Below are positions 33,832 to 43,179 of a DNA stretch of 48,459 nt, piece by piece (positions within the stretch are counted from its first letter, which is position 1; each line of letters begins with the position of its first letter). Origin of the DNA: B33-G16 sp964611035 (GTDB taxonomy: Bacteria > Desulfobacterota > DSM-4660 > Desulfatiglandales > B25-G16). The stretch spans positions 1-48,459 of the forward strand of contig CAZSWT010000022.1 in assembly GCA_964611035.1 (NCBI GenBank), written 5' to 3'. The position numbers were made by a program, and so were the translations under genes. The notes beneath the pieces are model-generated. The model searched no databases. It worked only from the letters and a program-made list of their open reading frames with translations, and was not told the DNA's origin.

Positions 33832-34006
33832 CATGGGTGTCTTTTTTTGCTTATGCCCTTAAATATAACTTAAGATTAGTTGTCGTATCAAAATTGGGTA
33901 ATATAGACAGATCATATAACTATAAGGTCAAGTTGCTATTACCCAATTTTGATACGACATAGCAAGGCGCCATGTTAGAAGGGCATAACAAAAAAAGACA
34001 CCCATG
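33832..34006. repeat. MITE-like element with nested inverted repeats
   Basis: The outer arms CATGGGTGTCTTTTTTTG (33832-33849) and CAAAAAAAGACACCCATG (33989-34006) are perfect complements, and the TATGCCCTT / AAGGGCATA parts continue the stem with one offset. Inside, a 21-bp perfect pair (33882-33902 and 33938-33958, GTCGTATCAAAATTGGGTAA plus T) forms a second stem. It is related in motif to the element at 26647. It may also separate transcription of the large lipoprotein and CBS genes. Confidence 0.75.
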
Positions 34007-34035
34007 CCCTTCCTTAAATTATTGAGCAGATACCA

Positions 34036-35310
34036 TTATTGTATTCCTGTTTCCTCTCCTTTTTCTTTATTATCACGGATAGTAATTGATACTTTTTTGA
34101 TCGAGCGCTTGTCAGCCTCCGTGATAATGAATTTCAGGTTGGCAAACTGAAAGCTTTCATTAACCCGAGGTATCTTCTCCATATGCTTGAGGAGGAAACC
34201 TGCTACTGTTTCGTAATCATCCTTGGGAAGCTGTAGCTTGAGATGATCATTGAGTTCATCTATTTCCATGCGGGCATTCACGAGGTATTTATTGTGTCCA
34301 ATTTTTACAAAAAAATGCTCTTCCTTGTCGTACTCATCGTATATTTCTCCGACAACCTCTTCAAGTATATCTTCAATCGTAACAATGCCTATAGTACCGC
34401 CATATTCGTTAACTACGATAGCAATACTGTTCCCTTCAGTTCGCAACTGCTTGAGAAGTTCATCAACAGGGGCAGTATTAGGAACATACGGGGCGGGTCT
34501 CATTATGTCCCTGAGGGTCTGCGTTTTTTGCTGGGCAGTAAGGAGGTCAAAGGCGTGAACGATGCCTATGATATTGTATGCTTCCTCTGAAAATACTGGT
34601 ATTTTTGAGTAACCGGTTTTTTGGGCACAACTTACAGCCTTGTCAATACGGTCGTGTACCTCCAAGGCTTCTACGTTTACGAGCGGTATCATAACGTCTT
34701 CCACCTCGGTTTCAGAAAAGTCAAATATACGCTCGACGATCTTTTTCTCAGCTGTTCTCAGACTACTGTCTATATTCCACATATCTAAATAGTTCTCAAG
34801 ATCTTCTCGTGTAGCGTGGGGCCTAAGCCGAGCGCTGCCCACGCCAAAAAACATCATAAACAGTCTTGTCAGCAATGTCAGGACTACGACAAACGGATAG
34901 AAAAGTATGGATATCACCTTGAGAGGATACACAAGATACGGGGTTATTTCTTCAGCATGGTAGCGATAGATAGTTTTTGGGGTAATCTCTCCTAAGATGA
35001 GAACAATCGGCGTCATGATGAGTATGGTTGCATATTTATATTGTTCGCCAAGGTAGTTAATAATCAAAAGCGTTGCAATTGCATTGCTCAGCACCTCAAA
35101 TATATTGGTGCCAAGCAGTGTTGTGGAGAAGAATTTTTCCGGGGCGTGAAGAATCGCATCCACCAAAGCTTGTTTTTTAGAGCCCTGTTCTGCAAGGGCC
35201 TTTATGCGCGCCCGGTCCACAGAAACCATTGCAGTTTCCGTTCCAGAGAAAAATCCCTCACAGAATATACAGATGAGAATAACAAATACCCAAAGGAGAA
35301 GTTCAAGCAT
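34036..35310 (-). CDS. CNNM/CBS-domain membrane protein (HlyC/CorC family) with CorC_HlyC domain
   Basis: This protein of about 424 residues has the DUF21/CNNM transmembrane domain with FCEGFFSGTETAMVSV and four hydrophobic segments (to about residue 190), a CBS pair (about 205-330, including DVMIPLVNVEAL and GGTIGIVTIEDILEEVVGE) and a C-terminal CorC_HlyC domain (about 335-410). Such proteins take part in magnesium or cobalt efflux and membrane protection. The ATG at 35310 starts at the first membrane helix; an ATG nine codons earlier is possible. It overlaps the end of the upstream CNNM gene, so both are co-translated. Confidence 0.85.
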   Translation of the reverse strand: MLELLLWVFVILICIFCEGFFSGTETAMVSVDRARIKALAEQGSKKQALVDAILHAPEKFFSTTLLGTNIFEVLSNAIATLLIINYLGEQYKYATILIMTPIVLILGEITPKTIYRYHAEEITPYLVYPLKVISILFYPFVVVLTLLTRLFMMFFGVGSARLRPHATREDLENYLDMWNIDSSLRTAEKKIVERIFDFSETEVEDVMIPLVNVEALEVHDRIDKAVSCAQKTGYSKIPVFSEEAYNIIGIVHAFDLLTAQQKTQTLRDIMRPAPYVPNTAPVDELLKQLRTEGNSIAIVVNEYGGTIGIVTIEDILEEVVGEIYDEYDKEEHFFVKIGHNKYLVNARMEIDELNDHLKLQLPKDDYETVAGFLLKHMEKIPRVNESFQFANLKFIITEADKRSIKKVSITIRDNKEKGEETGIQ

Positions 35311-36346
35311 TGCTTTTGCCCTCTCTATCGGTTTCATCCATTATCTCACCGAAAAGTTCCTCAAGGATATCCTCAAGCGTAACCATTCCAACTGTTTTCC
35401 CCTGACCGTTAGTCACTATTCCTATATGGTTTTTGTTTTTCTGAAATTGAATCAACACAGACAATGCATTTCTACCTTCAGCAACAAATGTTGGCTTTCT
35501 TAGAATAGACTTTATTGTCTGAAACTTTTTTCTGTATGCGGAGCTTTTAAGACGCAGGAGATCTTTTGCATGGACAAAGCCGGTAATCTGGTCAACGCTT
35601 TTCTTAAAAACAGGGTATCGGGAGAACTTTTTTGTCTCAATAGTTTCCATAAGAGATTCTTCACTGATGTCCAATGGCACTGCTACTATTCTATCCCGTA
35701 GTATCATTATATCGGATATAGATATATCATCCAGATGAAATGCCTTGTGAATTAGATTGCGTTCATCAGGTTCAATTGTTCCCTCTCTGCTGCCAATATC
35801 TACCATTGATTTGAAGATACCCTCATCAATAGTTATTGAATCGAGGGGCTGTTTTGTCGGGTCTTTCACAAAGAGGCGTATAAATATCTTTGCAGCGGAA
35901 TTGAGCACATGTCGAAGTGGAACTATTGCACGTGAAAAAAGGTATAGAGGATATGAGTTAAGGCAGGCTATCTTTTCCGGATATTTGACAGCTATGGTTT
36001 TCGGTATTATCTCCCCAAAGAGCAGAAGCACAGGCACAGTCACTGCCATGCAGAAAAAGGGAAGAAACTGGTTACTGATTATATCCTTTGTAAGAGAGTA
36101 GACAAGCGCAGCGGCAACGACAGAGATGCATATATTCACAATCTCATTTCCAATAAGCACTGTGGTGAGAAATGTGTTCGGAGTCTTTAGGAGATTTATT
36201 ATATATTTAAAACCCGAGCCTTTTCGGATTTTTCTTCGGCGCAGCCTGACCTTACTGAGAGAAAAGAAGGCGGTCTCAGATGAAGAAAAGAAACCTGAAA
36301 GAAGCAATAAGATAATAATGGATACAAGCTTTATATAAAAGTACAT
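35303..36346 (-). CDS. CNNM/CBS-domain membrane protein lacking CorC_HlyC domain
   Basis: The 347-residue paralogue has LLSGFFSSSETAFFSLSKVR at the first membrane helix, the CNNM domain to about residue 180, and a CBS pair (about 200-335) ending GMVTLEDILEELFGEI. It stops directly after the CBS pair, whereas the gene downstream has an additional CorC_HlyC domain. The two proteins overlap in coding by a few codons and probably form a heteromeric transporter or regulator of divalent-cation efflux. Confidence 0.85.
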   Translation of the reverse strand: MYFYIKLVSIIILLLLSGFFSSSETAFFSLSKVRLRRRKIRKGSGFKYIINLLKTPNTFLTTVLIGNEIVNICISVVAAALVYSLTKDIISNQFLPFFCMAVTVPVLLLFGEIIPKTIAVKYPEKIACLNSYPLYLFSRAIVPLRHVLNSAAKIFIRLFVKDPTKQPLDSITIDEGIFKSMVDIGSREGTIEPDERNLIHKAFHLDDISISDIMILRDRIVAVPLDISEESLMETIETKKFSRYPVFKKSVDQITGFVHAKDLLRLKSSAYRKKFQTIKSILRKPTFVAEGRNALSVLIQFQKNKNHIGIVTNGQGKTVGMVTLEDILEELFGEIMDETDREGKSNA

Positions 36347-36703
36347 TTCCTCTTAAGGAAGGCAAATAGGGTGGTTTTAATGTGTTTGTTGTACTGAGGA
36401 GTTGAGAAGCTTATTTTTTGAAAAAATCCTTCCATCAAATAATTTTTAACCATAAAATAGTGCTGTAATATACATTATATCCATAGCAATAGTTATTTCA
36501 CAAGTCAACCGAAATAGAGTGTCAACCGAAATAGAGCTTTTCTGAAATAGGGTTCCTTTTTTAAAGGAAGCGGCATATTCAACTATTTACCATTCAATCT
36601 TCACCAGCTGGGTATGTATTAAATGTCCAATGTCAAAAGCTACCCCCTTTGCAGACATCAGGCTAAATTGTTCCTAATAAGGATTTCTGCATGGCTTTGT
36701 TAA
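36347..36703. other. gap with a tandem 17-bp direct repeat
   Basis: GTCAACCGAAATAGAG occurs twice in tandem, near 36514-36548. It might be a binding site or slippage product. No gene is seen. Confidence 0.4.
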
Positions 36704-37561
36704 TCAGACCTGTAAGCCCATTAAGTCAAACTTCTCCATCATGAAGCGATGAAATGCATTGTCATCAAGATTGGCGCGTTTTTCGAGGAAATCATCACTT
36801 AAAGGACCTGCAGAATAGACCGCCTTTGGGGCATCCGAGAGAACGGCCTGTAAAATACAATCGGCAATGAGATCGGGGCCGGGAATAGACAAACCGGCGA
36901 ACAAGTTACCCGTTGCTGCTCCTGCGGTCTGATAGATCGGTTTATAATCTGGATGAGTTCTGGCCATGAGATCACCTGTCAATTTATTGCCAACTTCATT
37001 AAATTCAGTCGCAATGGGGCCAGGGCGAATGGCCACTACCCTTATCCCAAATGGAGCTAATTCTATACGTAATGCATCAGTGATACCTTCCACTGCATAC
37101 TTTGTTGCTGCATAGACCCCGCTCCCGGGAAAGGCGAATTTTCCGGCGATGGAGCTGAGGTTCACAATGGTACCTTTTCTCAAATTACGCATTCCAGGTA
37201 AGCAGGCTTGTGTTATGCGGATAAGTGCGAACAGGTTAACCTCGAATATGCGTTTGATGGCCTCCATAGAGACATCCTCCAGCACACCCCGTATGCTGTA
37301 CCCGGCATTGTTGATAAGAACGGAAACAGGCATTGGTAAGGTTGAAATATAGTTGCAGAATACCTCTGTGTCCTCAGACTGTGAAAGATCTACCTGCATG
37401 GGAGTGATATTCTGAAATTGCTCTGCCAGTTCATTGAGACGATCTATCCGTCTCGCTGCAGCTATCACCTGAAACCCTCTTTTTGCCAATCTAATCGCCG
37501 TCTCCCTTCCCATTCCACTACTTGCCCCTGTTATTAATGCTGTCTGTTTTTGCTCTCCCAT
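36704..37561 (-). CDS. short-chain dehydrogenase/reductase
   Basis: This is a 285-residue classical SDR oxidoreductase. The cofactor loop is TGASSGMG and AARR follows the second strand, suggesting NADP preference. NNAGYS, the catalytic serine in IVNLSSIAGKF and Y-x3-K in YAATKYAVEG are all present. Substrate loop RPGPIATEF follows. It is likely cytoplasmic, with unknown substrate. It is preceded by a GAGGCAAC site. Confidence 0.9.
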   Translation of the reverse strand: MGEQKQTALITGASSGMGRETAIRLAKRGFQVIAAARRIDRLNELAEQFQNITPMQVDLSQSEDTEVFCNYISTLPMPVSVLINNAGYSIRGVLEDVSMEAIKRIFEVNLFALIRITQACLPGMRNLRKGTIVNLSSIAGKFAFPGSGVYAATKYAVEGITDALRIELAPFGIRVVAIRPGPIATEFNEVGNKLTGDLMARTHPDYKPIYQTAGAATGNLFAGLSIPGPDLIADCILQAVLSDAPKAVYSAGPLSDDFLEKRANLDDNAFHRFMMEKFDLMGLQV

Positions 37562-37634
37562 TGTTGCCTCCTTACAGAGTTATTATATTGTAGAAATGTC
37601 AACCGTCAAACTGAGTATACTGGTGCTGATCGAA

Positions 37635-37805
37635 ATTATTTCTAATACATTGAATAATTATATAATTAATACCACAATATACAAAAAGTGATGATGTGAT
37701 AGTTCAGTTTTTTCCAGTGCGTGGTAAGAAATAAAATCCTTATCAACCAAGAACTAACGGTTTGCTCCTGTAATTTTTCTCAATGATAATCTTTAAAAGG
37801 ATATA
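37635..37805. repeat. degenerate ~180-bp dispersed repeat, copy 1
   Basis: On the minus strand it reads CTTTTAAAGATTATCATTGA, GAAAAATTACAGGAGCAAAC, then GTTCTTGGTTGATAAGG and ends near GTATTAGAAATAATTTCGAT. The same order of blocks is found in the gaps near 39.4, 40.2, 45.6 and 47.5 kb. The copy follows the 3' end of the 107-aa gene region and precedes the SDR in map order. Confidence 0.6.
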
Positions 37806-37828
37806 TGGCTTCTGTGAATTTGTCATGA

Positions 37829-38152
37829 TCAGTAATCATTTGTGCTCGTTACAGTGATAATCGCATCCTTCGGTAAAGCCAGCCCGGCCTCTACCTCTAC
37901 CGCTTTGATGATCCCGGCAGGCACAGGGCACGCAGGATGCGGACAATACTTTTTAGCTACCCTAAGAGTAAGTGGGCCCTTTCCTTTGTACGTAATTTCC
38001 TCCATGGGATTCACCTGACGCAATTTTTCTGCTAATTCCTGGATCGCCGGACAATCACTCGTGATAATGAGTGAACAGGTACCGCTGTCACCACGAGCGA
38101 TAACTTCAGTAGTAAATCCACATATTCCAGATTGGATCACAGATTTGGACAT
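37829..38152 (-). CDS. DUF6951-like small cysteine-containing protein
   Basis: The 107-residue product has SGICGFTTEVIARGDSGTCS, SDCPAIQELAEKL and a C-terminal KKYCPHPACPVPAGIIKAVE. The pattern fits my memory of the DUF6951 family, small cytoplasmic proteins with conserved cysteines and unknown function. It ends in a helix and strand without membrane segments. It follows the AI-2E transporter gene's end with opposite order on the same strand, separated by 84 bp. Confidence 0.6.
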   Translation of the reverse strand: MSKSVIQSGICGFTTEVIARGDSGTCSLIITSDCPAIQELAEKLRQVNPMEEITYKGKGPLTLRVAKKYCPHPACPVPAGIIKAVEVEAGLALPKDAIITVTSTNDY

Positions 38153-38236
38153 ATCAACCTCGCCTCAAATTTTATCGGTGCCTCTTATTTTTCAAACATG
38201 TAAGCTCACCTTACTCTATGGAGCAGGCAACACCTA

Positions 38237-39319
38237 TCATTCACTTTTGGAAGTAGAGTTATCAGCTGTTTCAATCTTTGATTTTGTGATAATTTGCGAA
38301 CCAAGTAATACCGATATCCAGCGTGTCTCATCTCTGCTGTCGAGCGCAATCTTTGCGGTAATTGTGAGAGGTACGGACAAGAGCATGCCAACCGGACCCA
38401 AGATCCATCCCCAGAATAGAAGGGAAAGGAACACTACCAGTGTTGAAAGACCCAGGCCACGGCCCATAAAACGGGGCTCGACCACGCTACCCATCAACAG
38501 ATTTATTATGATATATCCAACCGCAGCTAAAAGCGCTCTAATTAAGCCTAACTGTATAATTGCCAGGAGCACTGCTGGTACAGCCGCGATAATCGAACCA
38601 ATATTTGGGACATAGTTCAATGCAAACGCCAGAAGACCCCACAGCAATGGATAATCAACACCGATGATCGTGAGCCAGATGGTGATGAAAATACCGGTAA
38701 CAAGACTGATCAGAGTCTTGATAGCCATATAGTGCTTCACATTGCTGATAAAAATGTCTAAGCGGGTAGACGAAGACTGGGGGACATTTAATACGGTGCG
38801 CAACTTTGCAGGAAAGCTTGAGGCTTCTAACAGCATGAAAATAACCGTCATCAGAATTAAAAAGCCGTTTGTAAGCATATTGCCCAAGCTGTTAAGTAAA
38901 ACGGCAACAAGCTTCATGACTGTCCCCGGGTTAAAAATCTTAGTCAATGCGAGGGCAGAAATATCTACACCACGCTTTTCAAGCCAGCCCATTATTGTAG
39001 CGGTATGCTGCTTAAGCTTCGCCTCATAAACCGGGAGGTCATTGGAAAAATCCTTTACCGATGATCCAACCAGCCATGCCACCAATAGTCCAATAAAGAG
39101 AACCCCAATAATTACGATTAAGAGGGATAGCCACGTAGGCAAACCCTTACGTTGAAGCCAGAACAAGGGTGGTGCACTGATGATAGCTATAAATGCAGCC
39201 AGAAGGAATGGGACAAGGATGACTTTCGCTGCACTCATGCCTGCTATCACGACAACAAAGGCCGCAATGGTTACCAAAATTTTCGATGCTTCTGTGTTAT
39301 GGTTAATTTCATTCATCAC
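38237..39319 (-). CDS. AI-2E family transporter (PerM/TqsA-like)
   Basis: This 360-residue membrane protein has about seven or eight hydrophobic segments. The family pattern is clear: the N-terminal pair (ILVTIAAFVVVIAGMSAA, FLLAAFIAIISAPPLFWL), the long periplasmic or cytoplasmic central helix pair (KRGVDISALALTKIFNPGTV) and the C-terminal LNYVPNIGSIIAAVPAVLLA and LSTLVVFLSLLFWGW. Members export AI-2 or act as sodium/proton antiporters, so the substrate here is unsettled. Confidence 0.9.
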   Translation of the reverse strand: MMNEINHNTEASKILVTIAAFVVVIAGMSAAKVILVPFLLAAFIAIISAPPLFWLQRKGLPTWLSLLIVIIGVLFIGLLVAWLVGSSVKDFSNDLPVYEAKLKQHTATIMGWLEKRGVDISALALTKIFNPGTVMKLVAVLLNSLGNMLTNGFLILMTVIFMLLEASSFPAKLRTVLNVPQSSSTRLDIFISNVKHYMAIKTLISLVTGIFITIWLTIIGVDYPLLWGLLAFALNYVPNIGSIIAAVPAVLLAIIQLGLIRALLAAVGYIIINLLMGSVVEPRFMGRGLGLSTLVVFLSLLFWGWILGPVGMLLSVPLTITAKIALDSRDETRWISVLLGSQIITKSKIETADNSTSKSE

Positions 39320-39349
39320 GAATAGGCTCCTGCATAATCATTGATGGTA

Positions 39350-39462
39350 TAATTCAATGTTTTATCGTGCGCGGTAAAAAATAAATTCCCTTTTGACATA
39401 GAATTTGGGATGTAACTCTGCTTTTCTTAATAATATCCTTTCAATGAGTCAACTGCAGATTT
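39350..39462. repeat. dispersed repeat, copy 2 (partial)
   Basis: On the minus strand TTGACTCATTGAAAGGATAT and TATTAAGAAAAG begin 10-20 bp after the stop of the kinase-like gene, and are followed by ATTCTATGTCAAAAGGGAAT and TTTTTTACCGCGCACG. These match copies near 37.7 and 40.3 kb block for block. Confidence 0.6.
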
Positions 39463-39465
39463 TTT

Positions 39466-40095
39466 TCATACCTTTTGCACTATATGCAAAAAGTCAGTTA
39501 CGCTGAAGCCGTTTTCATTTTGTCTATAGTAGTCTATTTCTACATCTGCATATCGAGCATATACTCGTTCACGGGCAGACAAGAGTTGTGGGTAGCAACG
39601 TGCGAGTGCCTCCTGGTTGGTTTCGCCCGGCTTTTTACTAAATGAATCCCTCCATAGCATAGGGTGCGGCTTGGATATGTATGCGTTCAGCAATTGCTCT
39701 TGAACCTCAGGCGGTGTCAGGAGGTAAATGACCGTTGTATATCGGCAAAGCTTTTGTAAAATTTCATCTCCTGTGTAAATAACACTCCCGGTCGTATCAA
39801 CAACTATGTTCTCCCCACGTGTATTTTTATGACTCTCAAGATATTCAAATATTTCAAGAAGTACCTCGATTTCATAGGTGAGGTATGTGGATTCACGTTT
39901 CTTATAGTGACGCTCATAAGGGAATCCCATCCATTTACCCATTTCCATGGTAGTTCCATCTTGCCCTCTAAGATCAGTGGCAAGCTTTGCTGCAATGAGA
40001 TCATCACAGCAGAAACGCCTGAAACCATGTTGAGCGAGTTTTATCGACCAATAGGATTTCCCTGATCCCGCCATACCAATTAATGAAATGTGCAT
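39466..40095 (-). CDS. shikimate-kinase-like P-loop protein
   Basis: This 209-residue P-loop NTPase starts MHISLIGMAGSGKSYWSIKL, with a Walker A motif GMAGSGKS at residues 7-14. Then CCDDLIAAKLA takes the place of the shikimate kinase substrate aspartate, and NIVVDTTGSVIY suggests Walker B. The core regions resemble small-molecule kinases of the shikimate kinase group, but the lid and other conserved arginines differ, so I would not call it AroK. It probably phosphorylates a small metabolite in the cytoplasm. Confidence 0.7.
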   Translation of the reverse strand: MHISLIGMAGSGKSYWSIKLAQHGFRRFCCDDLIAAKLATDLRGQDGTTMEMGKWMGFPYERHYKKRESTYLTYEIEVLLEIFEYLESHKNTRGENIVVDTTGSVIYTGDEILQKLCRYTTVIYLLTPPEVQEQLLNAYISKPHPMLWRDSFSKKPGETNQEALARCYPQLLSARERVYARYADVEIDYYRQNENGFSVTDFLHIVQKV

Positions 40096-40138
40096 AACTT
40101 ACAATGATTTGCCTTTGAATTGTGATTTTCTCAATGGA

Positions 40139-40325
40139 CGTTTTACTATTGTGTGACCAGAATTATTTCCAGACTATAGAGCAATTATAGGGAAAATTCC
40201 ACAATACAAAAAGAGTTATGGTGGTATCGTTCCAATAAAACCCATATCACCATAAAACCTAAGGCTTGACCCTACATTTTTTTCTTAATGATATTCTTTT
40301 GGGCCAAGAGCAGATCTGATCCATT
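40139..40325. repeat. dispersed repeat, copy 3 (full-length)
   Basis: On the minus strand: CTGCTCTTGGCCCAAAAGAA, TATCATTAAGAAAAAAATGT, AGGGTCAAGCCTTAGGTTTT, ATGGTGATATGGGTTTTATT, and at the far end TCTGGAAATAATTCTGGTCA. It is among the most complete copies and gives the block order used to recognise the others. Confidence 0.65.
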
Positions 40326-40469
40326 TCTCTTATATTCACCAAATCCCAATCCTCTGAAGAGCTCAAGATGGGCTCGTGTGACGAGCCAATCTTTATTAAT
40401 GCTCCCATTCATACGTCCCTTACTTCCTGCATTTTGTAGCTCAACTTCATTGAGGTGTTCTTGAAATAA
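40272..40469 (-). pseudogene. C-terminal fragment of an unidentified protein
   Basis: An open frame without its own start reads LFQEHLNEVELQNAGSKGRM, NGSINKDWLVTRAHLELFRG and LGFGEYKRNGSDLLLAQKNI, then IIKKKM and stop. It looks like coding sequence. Upstream it is cut by TAA. Its last 15 codons coincide with the beginning of the dispersed repeat, as happens at the end of the DUF3795 gene. Not recognised. Confidence 0.35.
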
Positions 40470-40570
40470 TTAGAGGAGATTTTTTTCAGAGTCAGGCTGT
40501 TTCTTCATCTACTTCGATACTGAAGCTGCATATCAGTCGAGGCTACTATGCTTCGACTGCATTTGCATTT

Positions 40571-41458
40571 TTAGGTAATGGGCACAATATCCTTTTCTTT
40601 TGGGATATACTCTTTAATAAAATGGTTGGAGTGGTAGACGCTTATTGCTTTTTCAATTACTAAAAGAATACCAAATGTGAACAACTCAACTCCACTACCT
40701 TCGACGCCTTTTGTGACATCAATTAAGGATACAATCACTAAGACGAGAAGTATAGTTTCTACGATCGCATCACTAATTCCAAGAAACGGATGTCTCGTAT
40801 AAAAATACCCTCCACCTGGATAAATGAGGGATATTTTTTTAGCCTTATCTTTTTCCTTGAACTCAAGAAAGCAGTATGGGCATACATATTTCTCCTCTTC
40901 GAGTTCTTTTGTGCAACGTGGACAAAGGTGGACTCTTTTTTGTATTTCGCTAGGAGTTCCTTCAAACGATATAGTTGGTATCAAGGTCTTAATCTTGTTT
41001 CTTTCGTTGCGTGCTATATAAATAAATTTTTCCTTCTTTCCATTTTTATACCCAACAACAAGCCCATTGCCTTTAAGCTGAATCGAATCGCAGTCAGGGT
41101 ATAGGATGTGCGCTATGGAATGTCTGTATGAGTAATTTCTTTTTGTTGGGATATGGAAGATACGTTTGTTAGTGAATATAAACAAGGAACGTTTTAGATA
41201 GATAAAAATCCAACCTGTCAATAATTGTTCCAGAATAGAAGTAGGGGAACAGCCAGTTGTAATCAGAAGTATCCTCTCATCTTCCTTAAAAAAATTCTTT
41301 AGAGACGCTACGTTTCTTAATAGCCTTGTCTGTCGTTTCTCTATTCTTTTTTTATAGGTACCTTTGTGATTAGAAAATAGAATCTCACGATCCAATGGAA
41401 GGTCCAAAGAATCCTCTTGATGAAGAATTGCTGCGTGGTTTGCTGAATCTGATTTCAT
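40571..41458 (-). CDS. membrane-associated protein with PH-like region and zinc ribbon
   Basis: This protein of about 295 residues has an N-terminal region (70-170) with LFIFTNKRIFHIP and IQLKGNGLVVGYKNGKKEKF, the pattern of a bacterial PH-like domain. It is followed by a zinc ribbon with two knuckles (HLCPRCTKELEEEKYVCPYC) and a C-terminal pair of membrane segments (IVETILLVLVIVSLIDV and LFTFGILLVIEKAISVY). The ATG at 41458 is preferred because GGAGGTA stands seven bases ahead. Function unknown. Confidence 0.7.
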   Translation of the reverse strand: MKSDSANHAAILHQEDSLDLPLDREILFSNHKGTYKKRIEKRQTRLLRNVASLKNFFKEDERILLITTGCSPTSILEQLLTGWIFIYLKRSLFIFTNKRIFHIPTKRNYSYRHSIAHILYPDCDSIQLKGNGLVVGYKNGKKEKFIYIARNERNKIKTLIPTISFEGTPSEIQKRVHLCPRCTKELEEEKYVCPYCFLEFKEKDKAKKISLIYPGGGYFYTRHPFLGISDAIVETILLVLVIVSLIDVTKGVEGSGVELFTFGILLVIEKAISVYHSNHFIKEYIPKEKDIVPIT

Positions 41459-41561
41459 AGATACTACCTCCATGGTTGAGATGAGCGCTTTGAATACTAC
41501 AGTTCAACTATACCCAATTATTGTGTGACCGGAATTGACCCCTGTCCGACCCCGTGTGTGG

Positions 41562-42458
41562 TTAAGGCATTTCTTTCACTGTATAGGCTACCACCCTGTT
41601 AGCAAAAAATGTGGGAATGAGCAAAAGCTTTCTGTTTTTTATATATTCAAGATCAGCGGAATTGATTTTCAAGGCGGTTGTGTCAAGAAGCACGATTATT
41701 TGACCGGAAGCAGTTACCAGGGATGTTTTACCTCTCCAGTCTGATATGAAATAATTCCCTTTCCCATCTGATCGCAGTCCATCTATGTCTGAACCCACCC
41801 TTGCTATTGTTGTTACCTTTTTATCAGCCAGATTGATGGACTTTAACGACCCGTCGCCTGAGTTACCCACTAACAGCCTTTTTCCTTCTATGTCAAGACC
41901 GTTGGGTCTGCTAATTTCCGTTCCCTTCATCCAGACGGCCATAGTGCCGTGTCTCAATGTATAGATCACGCTGTTTTCAGAGGACATATCAGTTACATAA
42001 ACATTCCCTGAGACATCAGTCGCTACATCATTCAAAAACTTTGCTCCGGTCGCCGGATATTTTGCTAGAATTTTTCCGGTCTTTACATCTATCTCGATCA
42101 GGTGGTCAATATCAGAGACATAAAGCTTGTTCTTGTAGATGGCTGATCCTTTCGGGGCGTGTAATCCTGTTGCCCACTTCAAGACCTCTATCTTTCCATC
42201 GAGAGAAACTTTTGAGATAAATCCCTCACCATTCTTGTCCGTGGGTTTTCCGTTGATGTTAGAAACATAAAGGACATTTCTGGATTCATCATAAAGGACC
42301 GATTCAGGGACTCGAAGCTCTTTTTTTGTTTGCCACTGTTTGTCTACCTTGTATGTGCCTCCGCCAACATCACTCGCCTTTACATTGTGTACTCCTAAAA
42401 ACACAAGGATAGAAATACAGGAAACTGCAATTAACCCTATTGAAAAGATCTTTTTCAT
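41562..42458 (-). CDS. exported NHL/SMP-30-like beta-propeller protein
   Basis: The 298-residue protein has a signal peptide (to about residue 28, ending VKAS) and about six short beta-propeller repeats marked by NVLYVSNINGK, NKLYVSDIDHLIEID, NVYVTDMSS and RLLVGNSGDGSLKSI. Such propellers act as lactonases or binding proteins in the periplasm. Metal-ligand residues of SMP-30 cannot be assigned. It is a single gene. Confidence 0.8.
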   Translation of the reverse strand: MKKIFSIGLIAVSCISILVFLGVHNVKASDVGGGTYKVDKQWQTKKELRVPESVLYDESRNVLYVSNINGKPTDKNGEGFISKVSLDGKIEVLKWATGLHAPKGSAIYKNKLYVSDIDHLIEIDVKTGKILAKYPATGAKFLNDVATDVSGNVYVTDMSSENSVIYTLRHGTMAVWMKGTEISRPNGLDIEGKRLLVGNSGDGSLKSINLADKKVTTIARVGSDIDGLRSDGKGNYFISDWRGKTSLVTASGQIIVLLDTTALKINSADLEYIKNRKLLLIPTFFANRVVAYTVKEMP

Positions 42459-42604
42459 AATAGCCTCCTCTTTAAAAGTATTTTATTTCATCCTTTTCCT
42501 TCCTACAATAATGATCCTATTTATCTTAAGGCTGCAAGCGTGGATACCCTGCGAAGACTGCGGTTCTCTTTGTTGGTGAGGGCTTCGTCAGCGTTGCATT
42601 ATTC

Positions 42605-43153
42605 TTAGATCGATCTATGCTCACTCAGCTGTGTTTCCAGCAGGTCTCGAAGCTTACTGAAGAAGAAGCCTCTGCGTTGCTGGACGTGTAGCGCTTCCGC
42701 GTGCTCAAGGATAGCTTCATCTTTCCTCTTGTACCTCATGGGCTCGATCTGCAGCGCATAAGAATTGACGTAACGTTTCCAGAACCACTCTGCGGAGCCG
42801 AACTGGACATAATCTGGATCAAGTGCAGGGATTTGCGCCAAGGACTTGTAGAGGGCCCTCCCGGCTGAATTATTGTCTATACAGAACGCAATGTAGGCGA
42901 GTCTGTATCTTATAAGACCGGTATTTTTGGTGGGAACGGGGTCAAGGCTGTGGGTGTCTTGTTCAGGGGCGCAGAGGAAATGCCCGTAGCAGCTCTGCAC
43001 GGTGAAGCAGTGAGGCAGTGCGGCGAAGCCATCAATGATGTCCACAATCGGCTCGTCAATAGTACGCAGGTCCAGTGCCGCCAGAGTGTCGTGGCGGTCT
43101 TTGGAGTATCGTGGGTTCTTCACAAACTGCCTCGGTTCTGTGAATGTCTCCAA
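42605..43153 (-). CDS. hypothetical protein, 182 aa
   Basis: The product is soluble, with the motif DEPIVDIIDGFAALPHCFTV followed by QSCYGHFLC, which recalls the TSSC-type motif of TYW3-like proteins, then RLAYIAFCIDNNSAGRALY and a helical end rich in arginine. The resemblance is short, and I do not assign the family. It stands alone between degenerate repeat sequences. Confidence 0.55.
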   Translation of the reverse strand: METFTEPRQFVKNPRYSKDRHDTLAALDLRTIDEPIVDIIDGFAALPHCFTVQSCYGHFLCAPEQDTHSLDPVPTKNTGLIRYRLAYIAFCIDNNSAGRALYKSLAQIPALDPDYVQFGSAEWFWKRYVNSYALQIEPMRYKRKDEAILEHAEALHVQQRRGFFFSKLRDLLETQLSEHRSI

Positions 43154-43179
43154 CGGATCTCGACTCCTGTGTGGGGCTC

